The notes: generated from the sequence alone by a model not told the origin. Positions 51,459-61,256 are shown, numbered from the stretch's first letter. The stretch: 64,000 nucleotides of DNA from Rhizobium brockwellii (GCF_000769405.2 NZ_CP053441.1:248001-312000), one strand, 5' to 3'. A program made the numbers and translations.

Positions 51459-51956
51459 GTGAATCAGTTTCCCACCGCCGCCGGCAAGGTCGAGAACTCG
51501 CCTTACGAACGGCTTGCCGCCCTCGGCATTGCGCTTCCGCCGCCGCCGCCGCCGATCGCCAATTTCGTCACGCACGTGATCGAAGGCAATATGCTCTACC
51601 TCTCCGGCCAGGGGCCGCGTGAGGCCGACGGCTTCATGCATGCCGGCAAGGTCGGTGGTGGGGTCAGTGTCGAGGCGGCCTACGGCCATGCGCGGCTGAC
51701 CGGCATTAACCTGCTTGCCGTCATGCAGGACGCGCTCGGCGATCTCTCCCGGGTCAAGCGGGTAGTGAAATTGCTCGGCATGGTCAATGCCGTGCCTGAT
51801 TTCGAAGATCATCCGAGCGTCATCAACGGCTGCTCGGATCTGCTGATTGAAGTCTTCGGGCAAGCCGGCGAACATGCCCGCTCGGCCGTCGGCTTCGGCT
51901 CGCTGCCCGGCAATATCACCGTCGAGATCGAGGCGATCGTCGCCTTGCACGGCTAA
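51459..51956 (+). CDS. RidA family protein (YjgF/YER057c/UK114)
   Basis: 165 residues from GTG 51459 with AGGAG at optimal spacing (an ATG at 51444 has none). RidA-like trimeric chorismate-mutase fold: GNMLYLSGQGPREADG, ARLTGINLLAVMQDALGDLSRVKRVVKLLGMVN, and RSAVGFGSLPGNITVEIEAIV. The usual catalytic Arg of the RidA subgroup (NRP-type motif) is not evident, so it may be a Rid2-7 type. Such proteins hydrolyse reactive enamine/imine intermediates made by PLP enzymes, fitting the next gene. Confidence 0.85.
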   Translation: MNQFPTAAGKVENSPYERLAALGIALPPPPPPIANFVTHVIEGNMLYLSGQGPREADGFMHAGKVGGGVSVEAAYGHARLTGINLLAVMQDALGDLSRVKRVVKLLGMVNAVPDFEDHPSVINGCSDLLIEVFGQAGEHARSAVGFGSLPGNITVEIEAIVALHG

Positions 51957-52024
51957 CGGGAACTCGACACAGTTGATCGACCGCCCCATGTTTCGTTTTT
52001 CGACCCAGACTCCTGGAGATCTCC

Positions 52025-53221
52025 ATGTCCACTGATATCCGCCCGTCGCTCGGCCTTCGCCCTGTCATCAATGTATCGGGCACGATGACCAGCCTCGGCG
52101 CCTCGATCGTCGTTCCCGAAGCGATCAGCGCGATGGCATCGATCCTGCCGCACTTCGTCGAGATCAGCGACCTGCAACGCAAGGCCAGCGCCGTCATCGC
52201 CCGGCTGACCGGCGGCGAGGCGGGCTTCGTCACGGCCTCCTGCTCGGCCGGCATTTCGCTGGCCGTCGCTGGCGCGATCACCGGCAATAACCTGCTGGCG
52301 ATCGAGAGGCTGCCGGATGTCGCGGCGGAGAAAAACGAAGTGCTGGTGCAGATGGGCCATGTCGTCAGTTACGGCGCTCCGGTCGACCAGGCGATCCGGC
52401 TTGCCGGCGGCAAGGTCGTGCTTGTCGGGCAGGCGACCTCGACGCATCGCTTCCACATGGAAAACGCCATCACCGAGAAGACCGCAGCCGCCGTCTATGT
52501 CGTCTCCCATCATGTCGTCGATTACGGCCTTTTGAATCTCAAGGAATTCGTCGAGATTGCCCATGCCAAGGGCGTGCCCGTCATCGTCGATGCCGCCTCG
52601 GAATATGATCTCAGGATTTTCCTGGAGCAGGGGGCCGATATCGCCCTTTACTCCGGCCATAAATTTCTCGGCGGCCCGACCTCGGGCATCGTTGCCGGCA
52701 GGAAGGAGCTGGTGCGTCATGCCTTCCTGCAGAATATGGGCATCGGCCGTGGCATGAAGGTCGGCAAGGAGAGCATCTTCGGCGTCATGGCAGCGCTCGA
52801 AGCTTGGGAAAACCGCGACCATGCCGGCATCCGGGAACGCGAGACCGGCTATCTCAACCTGTGGAAGCGCACGCTCGACGGCCGCCCTGGCCTCACAGTG
52901 CTGATCGAGCCCGACCCGACCAACAATCCGCTCGATCGGCTGCGCCTGATCGTCGATCCCGAGCAAGCCCATATCACCGCCTGGGATCTGGCCGATGCGC
53001 TCGCCAAGGGCAGCCCGCCGATCATCGTGCGCGACCATGAGGTGGAGCACCGCTATTTCTACCTCGACCCGTGCAATCTGCACCCGGGCGAGGAGACGGT
53101 CGTCGCGGAGCGCCTGGCGCAGGAACTCGACAAGGCGCGCGCCTCCAACGAGATCATCGCAACGCCGATCGAGAACCGCAGCAGGCACCGCTTCGACGGT
53201 GCGTTGCGCTGGCCGGATTGA
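52025..53221 (+). CDS. SelA-like PLP-dependent enzyme (aminotransferase class V fold)
   Basis: 398 residues. PLP-fold type I resembling L-seryl-tRNA(Sec) selenium transferase and DgaE-type ammonia-lyases: [52 protein letters not shown] and Lys213 in [16 protein letters not shown], the likely Schiff-base lysine. No tRNA-binding N-terminal extension typical of true SelA, so a catabolic lyase of an amino sugar or D-amino acid is likelier. With RidA upstream it would release an imine intermediate. Confidence 0.82.
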   Translation: MSTDIRPSLGLRPVINVSGTMTSLGASIVVPEAISAMASILPHFVEISDLQRKASAVIARLTGGEAGFVTASCSAGISLAVAGAITGNNLLAIERLPDVAAEKNEVLVQMGHVVSYGAPVDQAIRLAGGKVVLVGQATSTHRFHMENAITEKTAAAVYVVSHHVVDYGLLNLKEFVEIAHAKGVPVIVDAASEYDLRIFLEQGADIALYSGHKFLGGPTSGIVAGRKELVRHAFLQNMGIGRGMKVGKESIFGVMAALEAWENRDHAGIRERETGYLNLWKRTLDGRPGLTVLIEPDPTNNPLDRLRLIVDPEQAHITAWDLADALAKGSPPIIVRDHEVEHRYFYLDPCNLHPGEETVVAERLAQELDKARASNEIIATPIENRSRHRFDGALRWPD

Positions 53222-53253
53222 TCCGCCGCTTACCCGCCGCAAGAGGAACCGCC

Positions 53254-55086
53254 ATGGCCAGCGCCCAAACCCAACCGATCCAGACGACCGACGTTCTTTC
53301 CGTCGAAGGTCTGACGACATCTTTCCTGGTGGAAGGTGTCTGGAAACCGGTCGTGCGTGATGTTTCCTTCACGGTGGCGCCAGCGGAGACGGTGGCGATC
53401 GTCGGCGAATCCGGCTCGGGCAAGAGCGTCACCTCGCTCTCCATCATGCGGCTGCTGCAGGCGGATACGAGCCGTGTCGAGGGCCGTGTCATGCTTGGCG
53501 GACGCGATCTCCTGGCGTTGCCGGAAAATGCCATGCGGCAGGTGCGCGGTAACGAGGTGGCGATGATCTTCCAGGAGCCGATGACATCGCTCAATCCGCT
53601 CTTCACCATCGGCGACCAGATTTCCGAGGCACTGCTCTGCCATTCCGCTATGAGCAGGGCCGATGCCAAAGCCGAGACGATAAGGCTGCTGGAAAAGGTT
53701 CGCATCCCCTCGGCCGCCTCGCGCTTCGGTGAATATCCGCATCGTTTTTCCGGCGGCATGCGCCAGCGGGTGATGATCGCCATGGCGCTCGCCAGCCGGC
53801 CGAAACTGTTGATCGCCGACGAGCCGACGACGGCGCTCGACGTGACCATCCAGGGCCAGATCCTTGATCTCATCAAGATGCTGCAGGATGAGGAGGGGAC
53901 CTCGGTTCTGTTCATCACCCATGACATGGGTGTCGTTGCCGAGATCGCCGACAGGACGGTGGTGATGTATCGCGGCGAACAGGTGGAAAGCGGCGCCACC
54001 GCCGACATCTTCCACCGCGGCAAACATCCCTATACGAGAGCGCTACTATCGGCCGTGCCGGTGCTCGGCTCGATGCAGGGTCGGCAGAGGCCGCTGCGCT
54101 TTCCCGTGGTCAATACCGCAACGGGTGAATCGGACATTCCCGCCGAGGTCGCCGATACGGTGGCAGCGACGCCGGTCCTGCAGGTGAAGAACCTTACCAA
54201 GCGCTTCGACATTCATTCCGGCCTGTTCGGCCGGCTGACCAGCCGGGTGCATGCGGTCGAAAACGTCTCCTTCGATCTTCATGCCGGCGAGACGCTGTCG
54301 CTGGTCGGCGAATCCGGCTGCGGTAAATCGACGACCGGCCGCGCCATCATGCGGCTGATCGAGCCGCAGGCCGGTTCCGTTCTGGTCGAGGGCAGGGAAG
54401 TGCTCGGCCTCGACAGAAGGGATCTGCGCGAGATGCGCAAATCCGTGCAGATGATCTTCCAGGATCCCTTTGCCAGCCTCAACCCGCGCATGACGGTCGG
54501 TGCTGCAATCGCCGAACCCTATCTCGAACACAAGATGGGCAATTCGAAGCAGGCAAAGGACGTCGTTGCGGACCTGCTGGTGAAGGTCGGTCTGTCGGCG
54601 GATATGGCTGCGCGTTATCCGCATGAGTTTTCCGGCGGCCAGCGCCAGCGCATCTGCATCGCCCGCGCGCTCGCCTTGCAGCCGAAGGTCATCGTCGCCG
54701 ACGAAAGCGTCTCGGCACTCGACGTCTCGATCAAGGCGCAGGTCATCAACCTGATGCTGGATCTGCAGCAGAGCCTCAACCTCGCCTTCCTGTTCATCTC
54801 GCACGACATGGCGGTCGTCGAGCGCGTCAGCCATCGGGTGGCGGTGATGTATCTCGGCGAGATCGTCGAGATCGGTCCGCGGTCCGCGGTCTTCGAAAAT
54901 CCGCAGCACCCCTATACGAAGAAACTTATCGCAGCAGTGCCCGTGCCCGATCCGGACCGTCGCCACGAAAAGCGGATGGTGGCGAATGACGAGATCAAGA
55001 GCCCGATGCGCCCGGTCGATTATCAGCCCGCAAGCACGTCTTATCGCGAAGTCGGGCCGGGCCATCTGGTCATGGCCGATCGGTAG
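53254..55086 (+). CDS. ABC transporter ATP-binding protein, fused DppD-DppF type
   Basis: 610 residues from ATG 53254 with AGAGGAACC upstream; longer frames overlap the SelA-like gene. Domain 1 has Walker A GESGSGKS (about residues 51-58), signature FSGGMRQRVMIAMAL and Walker B IADEPTTALD. Domain 2 has GESGCGKS and FSGGQRQRICIARAL with ADESVSALD. The C-terminus (TSYREVGPGHLVMADR) is the typical tail. It closes the operon and powers the DppB/C-like channel. Confidence 0.93.
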   Translation: MASAQTQPIQTTDVLSVEGLTTSFLVEGVWKPVVRDVSFTVAPAETVAIVGESGSGKSVTSLSIMRLLQADTSRVEGRVMLGGRDLLALPENAMRQVRGNEVAMIFQEPMTSLNPLFTIGDQISEALLCHSAMSRADAKAETIRLLEKVRIPSAASRFGEYPHRFSGGMRQRVMIAMALASRPKLLIADEPTTALDVTIQGQILDLIKMLQDEEGTSVLFITHDMGVVAEIADRTVVMYRGEQVESGATADIFHRGKHPYTRALLSAVPVLGSMQGRQRPLRFPVVNTATGESDIPAEVADTVAATPVLQVKNLTKRFDIHSGLFGRLTSRVHAVENVSFDLHAGETLSLVGESGCGKSTTGRAIMRLIEPQAGSVLVEGREVLGLDRRDLREMRKSVQMIFQDPFASLNPRMTVGAAIAEPYLEHKMGNSKQAKDVVADLLVKVGLSADMAARYPHEFSGGQRQRICIARALALQPKVIVADESVSALDVSIKAQVINLMLDLQQSLNLAFLFISHDMAVVERVSHRVAVMYLGEIVEIGPRSAVFENPQHPYTKKLIAAVPVPDPDRRHEKRMVANDEIKSPMRPVDYQPASTSYREVGPGHLVMADR

Positions 55087-55117
55087 ACTTGCCATCGCGT
55101 TTCGGATCTGACGGGCG

Positions 55118-56332
55118 CTATTCCATCGCCAGGATCATGTTGCGCACGACGGGGTAGATTTCCCCCTCCCAGCGGCGGCCGCTGAAGACGCCGTAATGTC
55201 CGACATTGGCCTGAAGATGATGGCGCTTCAGATGCGGGCGCAGTGCACGACAGAGATCGTGCGCGGCCGACGTCTGGCCGAGCGCGCAGATGTCGTCGCG
55301 GCCGCCCTCGACGGTCAAAAGCGCCGTGTTGCGGATCTGGCCCGGGTCGACCTTGCGGCCATGGTGGGTCAAGTCGCCGGTCGCGAGTTCCGCCTTCTGG
55401 AAGACGCGTTCGATGGTTTCGATGTAGAATTCTTCGGTGAGGTCGAGTACGGCGAAATATTCGTCGTAGAACTTCTTGATCTTGCCGGCTTCTGCCGTCT
55501 CGCCCTTCGCCAGATGGTCGTAGAGCCTGCGATGGGCGTCCTGGTGGCGCTGCATGTTCATCGACATGAAGGCGACGAGCTGGAGGAAGCCGGGATAGAC
55601 CCGCCGCCCGGCGCCCCGATAACGCCAGGGAACGCCCGTGATCAGCGAGTTCTCGAACCAGGCGAGCGACTTCGATACGGCAAGTTCGTTGACCTTCGTC
55701 GGGCTCTCGCGCGGATCGATCGGCCCGGCCATCAGCGTCATGGTGCGCGGGGTGGCGGGATGCCGCTCTTCCGACATCACGGCAACGGCGGCCAGCGCCT
55801 GTACGCAGGGCTGGCAGACGGCGAGGATATGAGCGCCGGGGCCGATTTCCTCCAGGAAATGCATGATATAATCGACATAGTCGTCCATGCCGAAGCGTCC
55901 GGCCGACAGCGGCACGTCGCGGGCGTTCGCCCAGTCGGTGATATAGACGTCGTGATCGCGCAGCAGGGTCTGCACCGTGCCGCGCAGGAGTGTTGCGAAA
56001 TGGCCGGACAGCGGGGCGACGACCAGCACCCGCGGCCGCTTTGCATCGGTGTCCGTTGCAAAGCGCAGCAGCGTGCCGAAGGGCATGTCGAGTACGGTCT
56101 CGACGGTGACGGGCACCACGCGATTGCCGATCATGACCGAGTCTATGGCGAAATCCGGACGTTGGTGGGTGATCTCGAAGCGTGAGATCATCTCCAGCGC
56201 GGCGGCGAAGTGCCGTCCCATTTCGCTGCCGGATCCCCAGAGCGCTGTCGCCGAGAAGATTTGCAAGCGCCGCGCCAGATCGCGGAGCGGCGCGATGAGA
56301 TCATCCTGGAACTGATAGGCCTGGTAGAGCAT
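55118..56332 (-). CDS. phaZ: intracellular polyhydroxyalkanoate depolymerase
   Basis: 404 residues from ATG 56332 (GGGAG upstream). PHA depolymerase family: N-terminal MLYQAYQFQDDLIAP, the catalytic Cys173 in LAVCQPCVQAL (Cys replaces Ser of lipases), Asp in VEGGRDDICA and His in HLQANVGHYGVFSGRRWE. It hydrolyses stored poly-3-hydroxybutyrate granules when carbon is scarce. Single gene; convergent with the ABC operon, divergent from the GST. Confidence 0.93.
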   Translation of the reverse strand: MLYQAYQFQDDLIAPLRDLARRLQIFSATALWGSGSEMGRHFAAALEMISRFEITHQRPDFAIDSVMIGNRVVPVTVETVLDMPFGTLLRFATDTDAKRPRVLVVAPLSGHFATLLRGTVQTLLRDHDVYITDWANARDVPLSAGRFGMDDYVDYIMHFLEEIGPGAHILAVCQPCVQALAAVAVMSEERHPATPRTMTLMAGPIDPRESPTKVNELAVSKSLAWFENSLITGVPWRYRGAGRRVYPGFLQLVAFMSMNMQRHQDAHRRLYDHLAKGETAEAGKIKKFYDEYFAVLDLTEEFYIETIERVFQKAELATGDLTHHGRKVDPGQIRNTALLTVEGGRDDICALGQTSAAHDLCRALRPHLKRHHLQANVGHYGVFSGRRWEGEIYPVVRNMILAME

Positions 56333-56454
56333 GGCCGAAATCTCCCGCACTGCCGCATCAATGCGGCGGTGCAAAAAATGCTAGTGGAATATGTCCTGCC
56401 ATGCGAGAAGATTATCGAGGAAGAAGCAACATTGTCCGACAAGGATAGAGCCCA

Positions 56455-57108
56455 ATGTCGCAGGCGGCACTGACGATTTCCTCGAAGAACTACTCCTCAT
56501 GGTCTCTGCGCGGCTGGCTGCTGTGCCGGATGGCCGGGCTGGACTTCGCCGAAGTCCTTGTGGAAATGGATGACGAGGCGCGTCAGGAACTGCTTCTGCT
56601 TTCACCATCGGTCCTGGTGCCGAGGCTGACCCATGACGATGTGACGGTCTGGGACACGCTGGCGATTGCCGAATATCTCCATGAGGTGGCGCCCACTGCC
56701 GGGCTCTGGCCGGCCGAGCGCGCGGCGCGCGCCCGTTGCCGGTCGGTCTCGGGCGAGATGCATTCGGGTTTCCACAATCTGCGCTCGGCATTGCCGATGA
56801 ACCTCAAGGCGCGGCATGAGCGGTTCAAGATATTTTCAGGCGCGCGGCCCGATGTCGAGCGCGTCAAGGCGATCTGGACCGAATGCCTCGAGGCAAGCGG
56901 CGGACCCTGGCTGTTCGGGACCGTGCCGACCGTGGCCGATGCGATGTACGCGCCGGTCTGCACCCGCTTTCGCACCTATGCGGTGGAGCTGGAGCCGCGG
57001 CTTGCAGCCTATGTCGAGACGGTGCTGTCCTGGCCGCTGATGGGCGAATGGACCGAAGGGGCGTTGGTCGAGCCGGACGAGATCGTCGAGCTGGAAGTCG
57101 AGTTCTGA
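56455..57108 (+). CDS. glutathione S-transferase family protein
   Basis: 217 residues. Thioredoxin-like N-terminus (ISSKNYSSWSLRGWLLCRMAGLDFAEV with the conserved Ser-Ser-Trp-Ser), PRLTHDDVTVWDTLAIAEYL with the cis-Pro glutathione site, and an all-helical C-terminal half (about 85-215). It probably conjugates or isomerises an electrophile; the related MaiA/zeta branch is possible but not shown. Its ATG lies within a 120-bp spacer shared with phaZ. Confidence 0.88.
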   Translation: MSQAALTISSKNYSSWSLRGWLLCRMAGLDFAEVLVEMDDEARQELLLLSPSVLVPRLTHDDVTVWDTLAIAEYLHEVAPTAGLWPAERAARARCRSVSGEMHSGFHNLRSALPMNLKARHERFKIFSGARPDVERVKAIWTECLEASGGPWLFGTVPTVADAMYAPVCTRFRTYAVELEPRLAAYVETVLSWPLMGEWTEGALVEPDEIVELEVEF

Positions 57109-57222
57109 CGGAAACGCGGCCGGGCGGCTCCGCATCGATTTTCACGGTCGAATTAAGAGTTGCCTGGAAGGTGAGCGGCGCATAAATCAGATGCAGTGCC
57201 ACATGCCGCGAAATCTGGACCG

Positions 57223-58044
57223 ATGAACAACAACGACTATTATTCCAAACTCGGCGGACTGCCGCCGCAAACCGAGCTGCTTTCCAGCAAGGCCGTTTTC
57301 ACCACAGCCTACGCGGTCATCCCGCGCAGCGTGATGACCGATATCGTCACCAGCGTCCTTCCTCACTGGACGGGGACACGGGCATGGGTTCTCTCCCGGC
57401 CGCTTTCCGGTTTCTCCGAGACCTTTTCGCAATATGTGATGGAGGTTCAACCGGGCGGCGGAAGCGATCGGCCGGAGCCCAACAAGCGGGCCGAAGCGGT
57501 CCTGTTCGTCGTCGAAGGCGAGATGACCGTGGAGCTCGACGGCAACAGCCATGCGCTGCGCGCCGGTTCGTTCGCCTATATTCCGGCGGGCTCGGTCTGG
57601 CGCCTGAAAAACGGCAGTTCGGCTGCGGCAAAATTCCACTGGATTCGAAAGGCCTTTCAGCAGGTCGAGGGGCTGGAGCCGCCACCGGCGATTGTCACGC
57701 ATGAGGACGAACACGCCATCTCGGCGATGCCTGATACCGATGGACGCTGGGGGACGACCCGGTTCATCGATCCGGCCGATGTCCGCTACGACATGCACGT
57801 GAATATCGTGACTCTGGAGCCGGGCGCGGTGATCCCCTTCATGGAAACCCATGTCATGGAACATGGTCTCTATGTGCTGGAGGGCAAGGCGGTCTATCGG
57901 CTGAACCAGGATTGGGTCGAGGTCGAGGCCGGCGACTTCATGTGGTTGCGCTCCTTCTGCCCGCAGGCATGTTACGCCGGTGGCCCCGGCCGTTTCCGCT
58001 ACCTGCTCTACAAGGACGTCAACCGTCACATGACGCTCTGGTAG
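57223..58044 (+). CDS. allE: (S)-ureidoglycine aminohydrolase
   Basis: 273 residues from ATG 57223 (a GTG at 57196 adds nine residues). Double-cupin protein: YYSKLGGLPPQTELL start, first cupin with FVVEGEMTVELDG and IPAGSVWRL, second with VIPFMETHVMEHGLYVLEGKAVY holding the metal-binding His/Glu set, and Trp-rich C-terminus. It converts (S)-ureidoglycine to ureidoglycolate plus ammonia in purine/allantoin breakdown. No other allantoin genes are close. Confidence 0.88.
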   Translation: MNNNDYYSKLGGLPPQTELLSSKAVFTTAYAVIPRSVMTDIVTSVLPHWTGTRAWVLSRPLSGFSETFSQYVMEVQPGGGSDRPEPNKRAEAVLFVVEGEMTVELDGNSHALRAGSFAYIPAGSVWRLKNGSSAAAKFHWIRKAFQQVEGLEPPPAIVTHEDEHAISAMPDTDGRWGTTRFIDPADVRYDMHVNIVTLEPGAVIPFMETHVMEHGLYVLEGKAVYRLNQDWVEVEAGDFMWLRSFCPQACYAGGPGRFRYLLYKDVNRHMTLW

Positions 58045-58063
58045 GATCTATCGCAGAGGGACG

Positions 58064-58597
58064 ATGAGGCTCGAAAGCGAACGTCTGATTTTGAGACCCT
58101 GGCGACCGCAGGATCGCAAGCCCTTCGCTGCGATCAATGCCGAGCCCGACGTCGTCAGATTTCTCAATCCTCTGACCGACGAACAGTCGAATGCTATGCT
58201 CGACCGCATCGACCTTCACTTCGAGGATCATGGCTGGGGGTTCTGGGCGCTGGAGGAGAAGGCAAGCGGCGAGTTGATCGGCCTCTGCGGTCTCAACAAT
58301 GTTTCGCCGGCTTTGCCGTTTGCCCCGGCAGTCGAAATCGGTTGGCGGCTTTCAGCCTCGCGCCACGGCGCCGGATATGCGCGCGAGGCCGCGGAACGGT
58401 CTCTCGATTTTGCGTTCAACGATCTGAAGCTTGACCGCATCGTCAGCTTCACGGTGCCCGCAAACAGCAATTCCTGGGGTTTGATGAGACGGCTAGGGAT
58501 GAACCGGATCGGTGAGTTCGATCATCCCAATTTGGCCGAAGGGCATCCGTTGCGCCATCACGTGCTCTACGAACTGCGATCATCAAACGGTATTTGA
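58064..58597 (+). CDS. GNAT family N-acetyltransferase (RimJ/RimL-type)
   Basis: 177 residues, ATG 58064. RimJ/L-like: LESERLILRPWRPQDRKPFAAI start, DHGWGFWALEEKASGELIGLCGL, acetyl-CoA loop SRHGAGYAREAAERSLDFAF, and FTVPANSNSWGLMRRLGM. The substrate is not deducible; it is not at a ribosomal locus. Confidence 0.9.
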   Translation: MRLESERLILRPWRPQDRKPFAAINAEPDVVRFLNPLTDEQSNAMLDRIDLHFEDHGWGFWALEEKASGELIGLCGLNNVSPALPFAPAVEIGWRLSASRHGAGYAREAAERSLDFAFNDLKLDRIVSFTVPANSNSWGLMRRLGMNRIGEFDHPNLAEGHPLRHHVLYELRSSNGI

Positions 58598-58843
58598 AAG
58601 GCGGATCTCAGGGGAGGTCCCAGCCGAATTCTTCAAGCAACTAAAAGTATGTTAACATAAGATGAGCAATCTACGATTGTGAAAGTGGCGTAATCTATCT
58701 TATGGAACTGAAGTATATTTAGCCAGTTTCGCGCTGCTCGCAATCTCGTTTCATTGGGAACCTCCTGTGGGCGTCCGACAATCAAGATTGCGATAAAAGT
58801 TCGAGGCGCTTGCCTCGTTGAAGACATTCATCGCGGAGAAGTC

Positions 58844-58868
58844 GGAACTGTTTTGCTGGGTGCTCGTT
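58844..58868 (+). promoter_or_regulatory. EcfG (general stress sigma) promoter
   Basis: GGAAC (58844-58848), 16-nt spacer, CGTT (58865-58868): perfect match to the EcfG consensus, 25 bp before the DUF1206 ATG. The rest of the spacer from 58598 holds no recognised gene. Confidence 0.7.
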
Positions 58869-58893
58869 AAATGCGCGGCGAGGGGAAACAGAG

Positions 58894-59706
58894 ATGACCA
58901 GGTCGAAATTTGAATGGCTTGCGCGGGCTGGATACAGCGCCCGAGGCATTGTGTTTTTGCTCGTTGCTGCGCTGGCAGTATTTTCGAGCTTCGGCGGCGG
59001 AAAGGCCGATACCAAATCGGCGCTCGACGCTGTCTTGGAACAGCCATTGGGCCGGGTGTGGCTGGGCTTGATAGGGCTCGGGCTACTCGGCTTCGTAGCA
59101 TGGCGGCTTGCCCAGTCCATCGCGAACGCAGACAACCATGACCACAGTGTGAAAAGCTACCTGATCCGTGCCGCCCTTCTCGGGAGCGCCGTGACCTACA
59201 CGGGGTTGGCGATATACGCCTTTCAGGACGCCCTTGGTTTTGGATCTGGTGGCGACGGCGGAGAAAAGGGCTTAGCAGCCTGGGCCATGTCGCAGCCGCT
59301 TGGCCGATTCCTAGCTGGTGCGATTGGTCTCGGGTTTGTCGTTGGTGGTGCCGTTACCGCGCTGAAAGGCATCACGCGGCGGTTTGAGCGATATCTCACG
59401 CTCGGTCAAAGCCGACCTCTGTTATTGATTTGCGTTTATGGGCTGGTTTCCCGTGGGGTCGTTTTCGTGATCGTCGGCATCTTCTTTTGCTATACGGCCT
59501 TCACCGTCGATCCGGGCCAGGCGGGAAGCATAAGTGATGCCTTGACCTTCGTGAGACAGCTTCCTTTCGGAGCTGTTCTCTACCTCGTCGTGGCTATCGG
59601 CTTGGCTGCGTTCGGGATCTATAATCTGGTCGAGGCACGATATCGAACCGTGTCGACACCAAATCTCTCGCAGGTACGGTCGGAGCTGCCACTATCTCAC
59701 AACTGA
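58894..59706 (+). CDS. DUF1206 domain-containing membrane protein
   Basis: 270 residues with three tandem DUF1206 units of two helices each (about 1-85, 90-175, 180-255), each recognisable by a GLSARGIVF-like motif (LARAGYSARGIVFLLVAAL, YLIRAALLGSAVTYTGLAI, CVYGLVSRGVVFVIVGI). A typical six-helix inner-membrane protein of unknown function. It heads the stress operon directly downstream of the EcfG promoter. Confidence 0.9.
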   Translation: MTRSKFEWLARAGYSARGIVFLLVAALAVFSSFGGGKADTKSALDAVLEQPLGRVWLGLIGLGLLGFVAWRLAQSIANADNHDHSVKSYLIRAALLGSAVTYTGLAIYAFQDALGFGSGGDGGEKGLAAWAMSQPLGRFLAGAIGLGFVVGGAVTALKGITRRFERYLTLGQSRPLLLICVYGLVSRGVVFVIVGIFFCYTAFTVDPGQAGSISDALTFVRQLPFGAVLYLVVAIGLAAFGIYNLVEARYRTVSTPNLSQVRSELPLSHN

Positions 59707-59725
59707 GAAGCATTCGAGAAAAGTC

Positions 59726-59863
59726 ATGTCAACCTTGATGTCCATGACGGCTTTGACTTCGGCGGCGCTGGTGCTCATGCGTCCAACCCGCGCTTCTGCA
59801 GCGAGCGCGTGCGCTTTGAATGCCGCTGCCTCGGTTTACGGGTGGTGGGAATTTTTCATTTAG
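59726..59863 (+). CDS. small hydrophobic protein or leader, 45 aa (tentative)
   Basis: ATG 59726 to TAG 59863, 19 bp after DUF1206; its stop overlaps the ribosome site of the next gene. MSTLMSMTALTSAALVLM is a possible signal or membrane segment, followed by an Ala/Ser-rich stretch and ASVYGWWEFFI. No family. Coding status uncertain. Confidence 0.4.
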   Translation: MSTLMSMTALTSAALVLMRPTRASAASACALNAAASVYGWWEFFI

Positions 59864-59875
59864 GGGAGATCAAAC

Positions 59876-60745
59876 TTGAGTGTCGCGATTACTCGTGAGG
59901 ATTTCGATAGAAGCAAATTTTTTGCAGGGATCGCACGCGGTATTGCGGGAGCGTTGCTTTTCGCGCTGCCCATGTTCATGACCATGGAAATGTGGGAGCT
60001 CGGCTTCTACATGGACCGCAGCCGCCTGTTTCTCTTGCTGATCGTCAATATTCCCCTTCTCGTTATTCTCTCGGACCGGATCGGATTTGAGCGGACGTCG
60101 ACCTGGCGACAAGCGATCCGTGACGCAAGCATTGCCTACGGCCTTGGGGTTCTGGGCAGCGCACTGATCCTCTTCGCCATGGGGGTTCTGAAATACGACC
60201 AATCTCCGCACGAGATTATCGGAATGATCGCGATCCAGGCCATACCTGCCAGCATTGGCGCGATGCTAGGTCGGAGCCAGCTCGGCGGACAATCGGACGA
60301 TGGTGACGATGCCAAGGAAGGCGATAGTGATGACCCAATCCACGAACGGGAAACGAGCTACGCCGGTGAACTATTCCTGATGGCGGTCGGCGCTTTGTTC
60401 CTCAACCTCAACGTCGCGCCCACCGAGGAAATGATCTTGCTCTCGTACAAGATGACGCCGTGGCATGGCCTGCTCATGATCGCCGCCTCGCTGGCAGTCA
60501 TGCATGGGTTCGTTTACGCCCTTTCTTTCAAGGGGAGCCACGATCTCGCCGAGGGTACGCCAAGCTGGCACGCTTTCGTTCGCTTCACCCTGCCGGGCTA
60601 TGTAATTGCCGGTCTGATTAGTGCCTATTGCCTCTGGACGTTCCATAGAACCGATGACATCGGGTCTACCCAAATCCTTATGGCCGTTGTCGTTCTGAGC
60701 TTTCCCGGTGCCATTGGCGCGGCAGCAGCTCGCCTGATCCTGTGA
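59876..60745 (+). CDS. TIGR02587 family membrane protein
   Basis: 289 residues, starting at TTG 59876 behind AGGGGAGATC. Six to seven hydrophobic helices, an acidic cytoplasmic loop (QSDDGDDAKEGDSDDP, about 141-156), and LNLNVAPTEEMILLSYKM in the second half. TIGR02587 proteins are usually next to a TIGR02588 protein, as here (6-bp gap). Function unknown; co-expression with the stress promoter is likely. Confidence 0.88.
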   Translation: MSVAITREDFDRSKFFAGIARGIAGALLFALPMFMTMEMWELGFYMDRSRLFLLLIVNIPLLVILSDRIGFERTSTWRQAIRDASIAYGLGVLGSALILFAMGVLKYDQSPHEIIGMIAIQAIPASIGAMLGRSQLGGQSDDGDDAKEGDSDDPIHERETSYAGELFLMAVGALFLNLNVAPTEEMILLSYKMTPWHGLLMIAASLAVMHGFVYALSFKGSHDLAEGTPSWHAFVRFTLPGYVIAGLISAYCLWTFHRTDDIGSTQILMAVVVLSFPGAIGAAAARLIL

Positions 60746-60751
60746 GGCACC

Positions 60752-61162
60752 ATGACAAAAATCTCCAACGGCAAAAATCTGGAAGCAGGCGAACCGCATT
60801 GGATTGAATGGGTCACGGGCGTCGTCTCGGCCGTAATTGTCCTTGGCGTGATTGCTTGGATTGGCAAGGATGCATTGGTGGACCGTGATTCTTCTCCGAA
60901 TCTGGTCGGGGTCGTGCTGCAAACCGAAAAGCGCGACGGTGGCTTTCAAGTCCTCTTCGAAATCCGAAACGATTCAAGCGCGACAGCGTCGCAGGTAGCC
61001 GTCCACGGCGAGATACGAGAACAAGGTTCGGTGCTTGAAAACGTCGAGACCGTCTTGGATTATGTCCCGGGACACTCGAAAGCGAAAGGTGGGCTGATAT
61101 TCCAGCAAGACCCCACCGGTAAGACGTTGACGGTCAGAGCGTCCTCATTTGATGAGCCATAG
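60752..61162 (+). CDS. TIGR02588 family protein
   Basis: 136 residues with one N-terminal membrane helix (WVTGVVSAVIVLGVIAWIGKDA) and a periplasmic beta-sandwich (NLVGVVLQTEKRDGGFQVLFEIRND...). The usual partner of TIGR02587; the two may form a membrane complex. Six bases after the preceding stop. Confidence 0.88.
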   Translation: MTKISNGKNLEAGEPHWIEWVTGVVSAVIVLGVIAWIGKDALVDRDSSPNLVGVVLQTEKRDGGFQVLFEIRNDSSATASQVAVHGEIREQGSVLENVETVLDYVPGHSKAKGGLIFQQDPTGKTLTVRASSFDEP

Positions 61163-61256
61163 TAGCGTTGGGATTTCTTGCGAGACCCAGCGCCTCCCCA
61201 CCGTGCCAGGCAGATTAGTTCAACGAAGATCGGATATATGCTTGGGAGACATTTTT

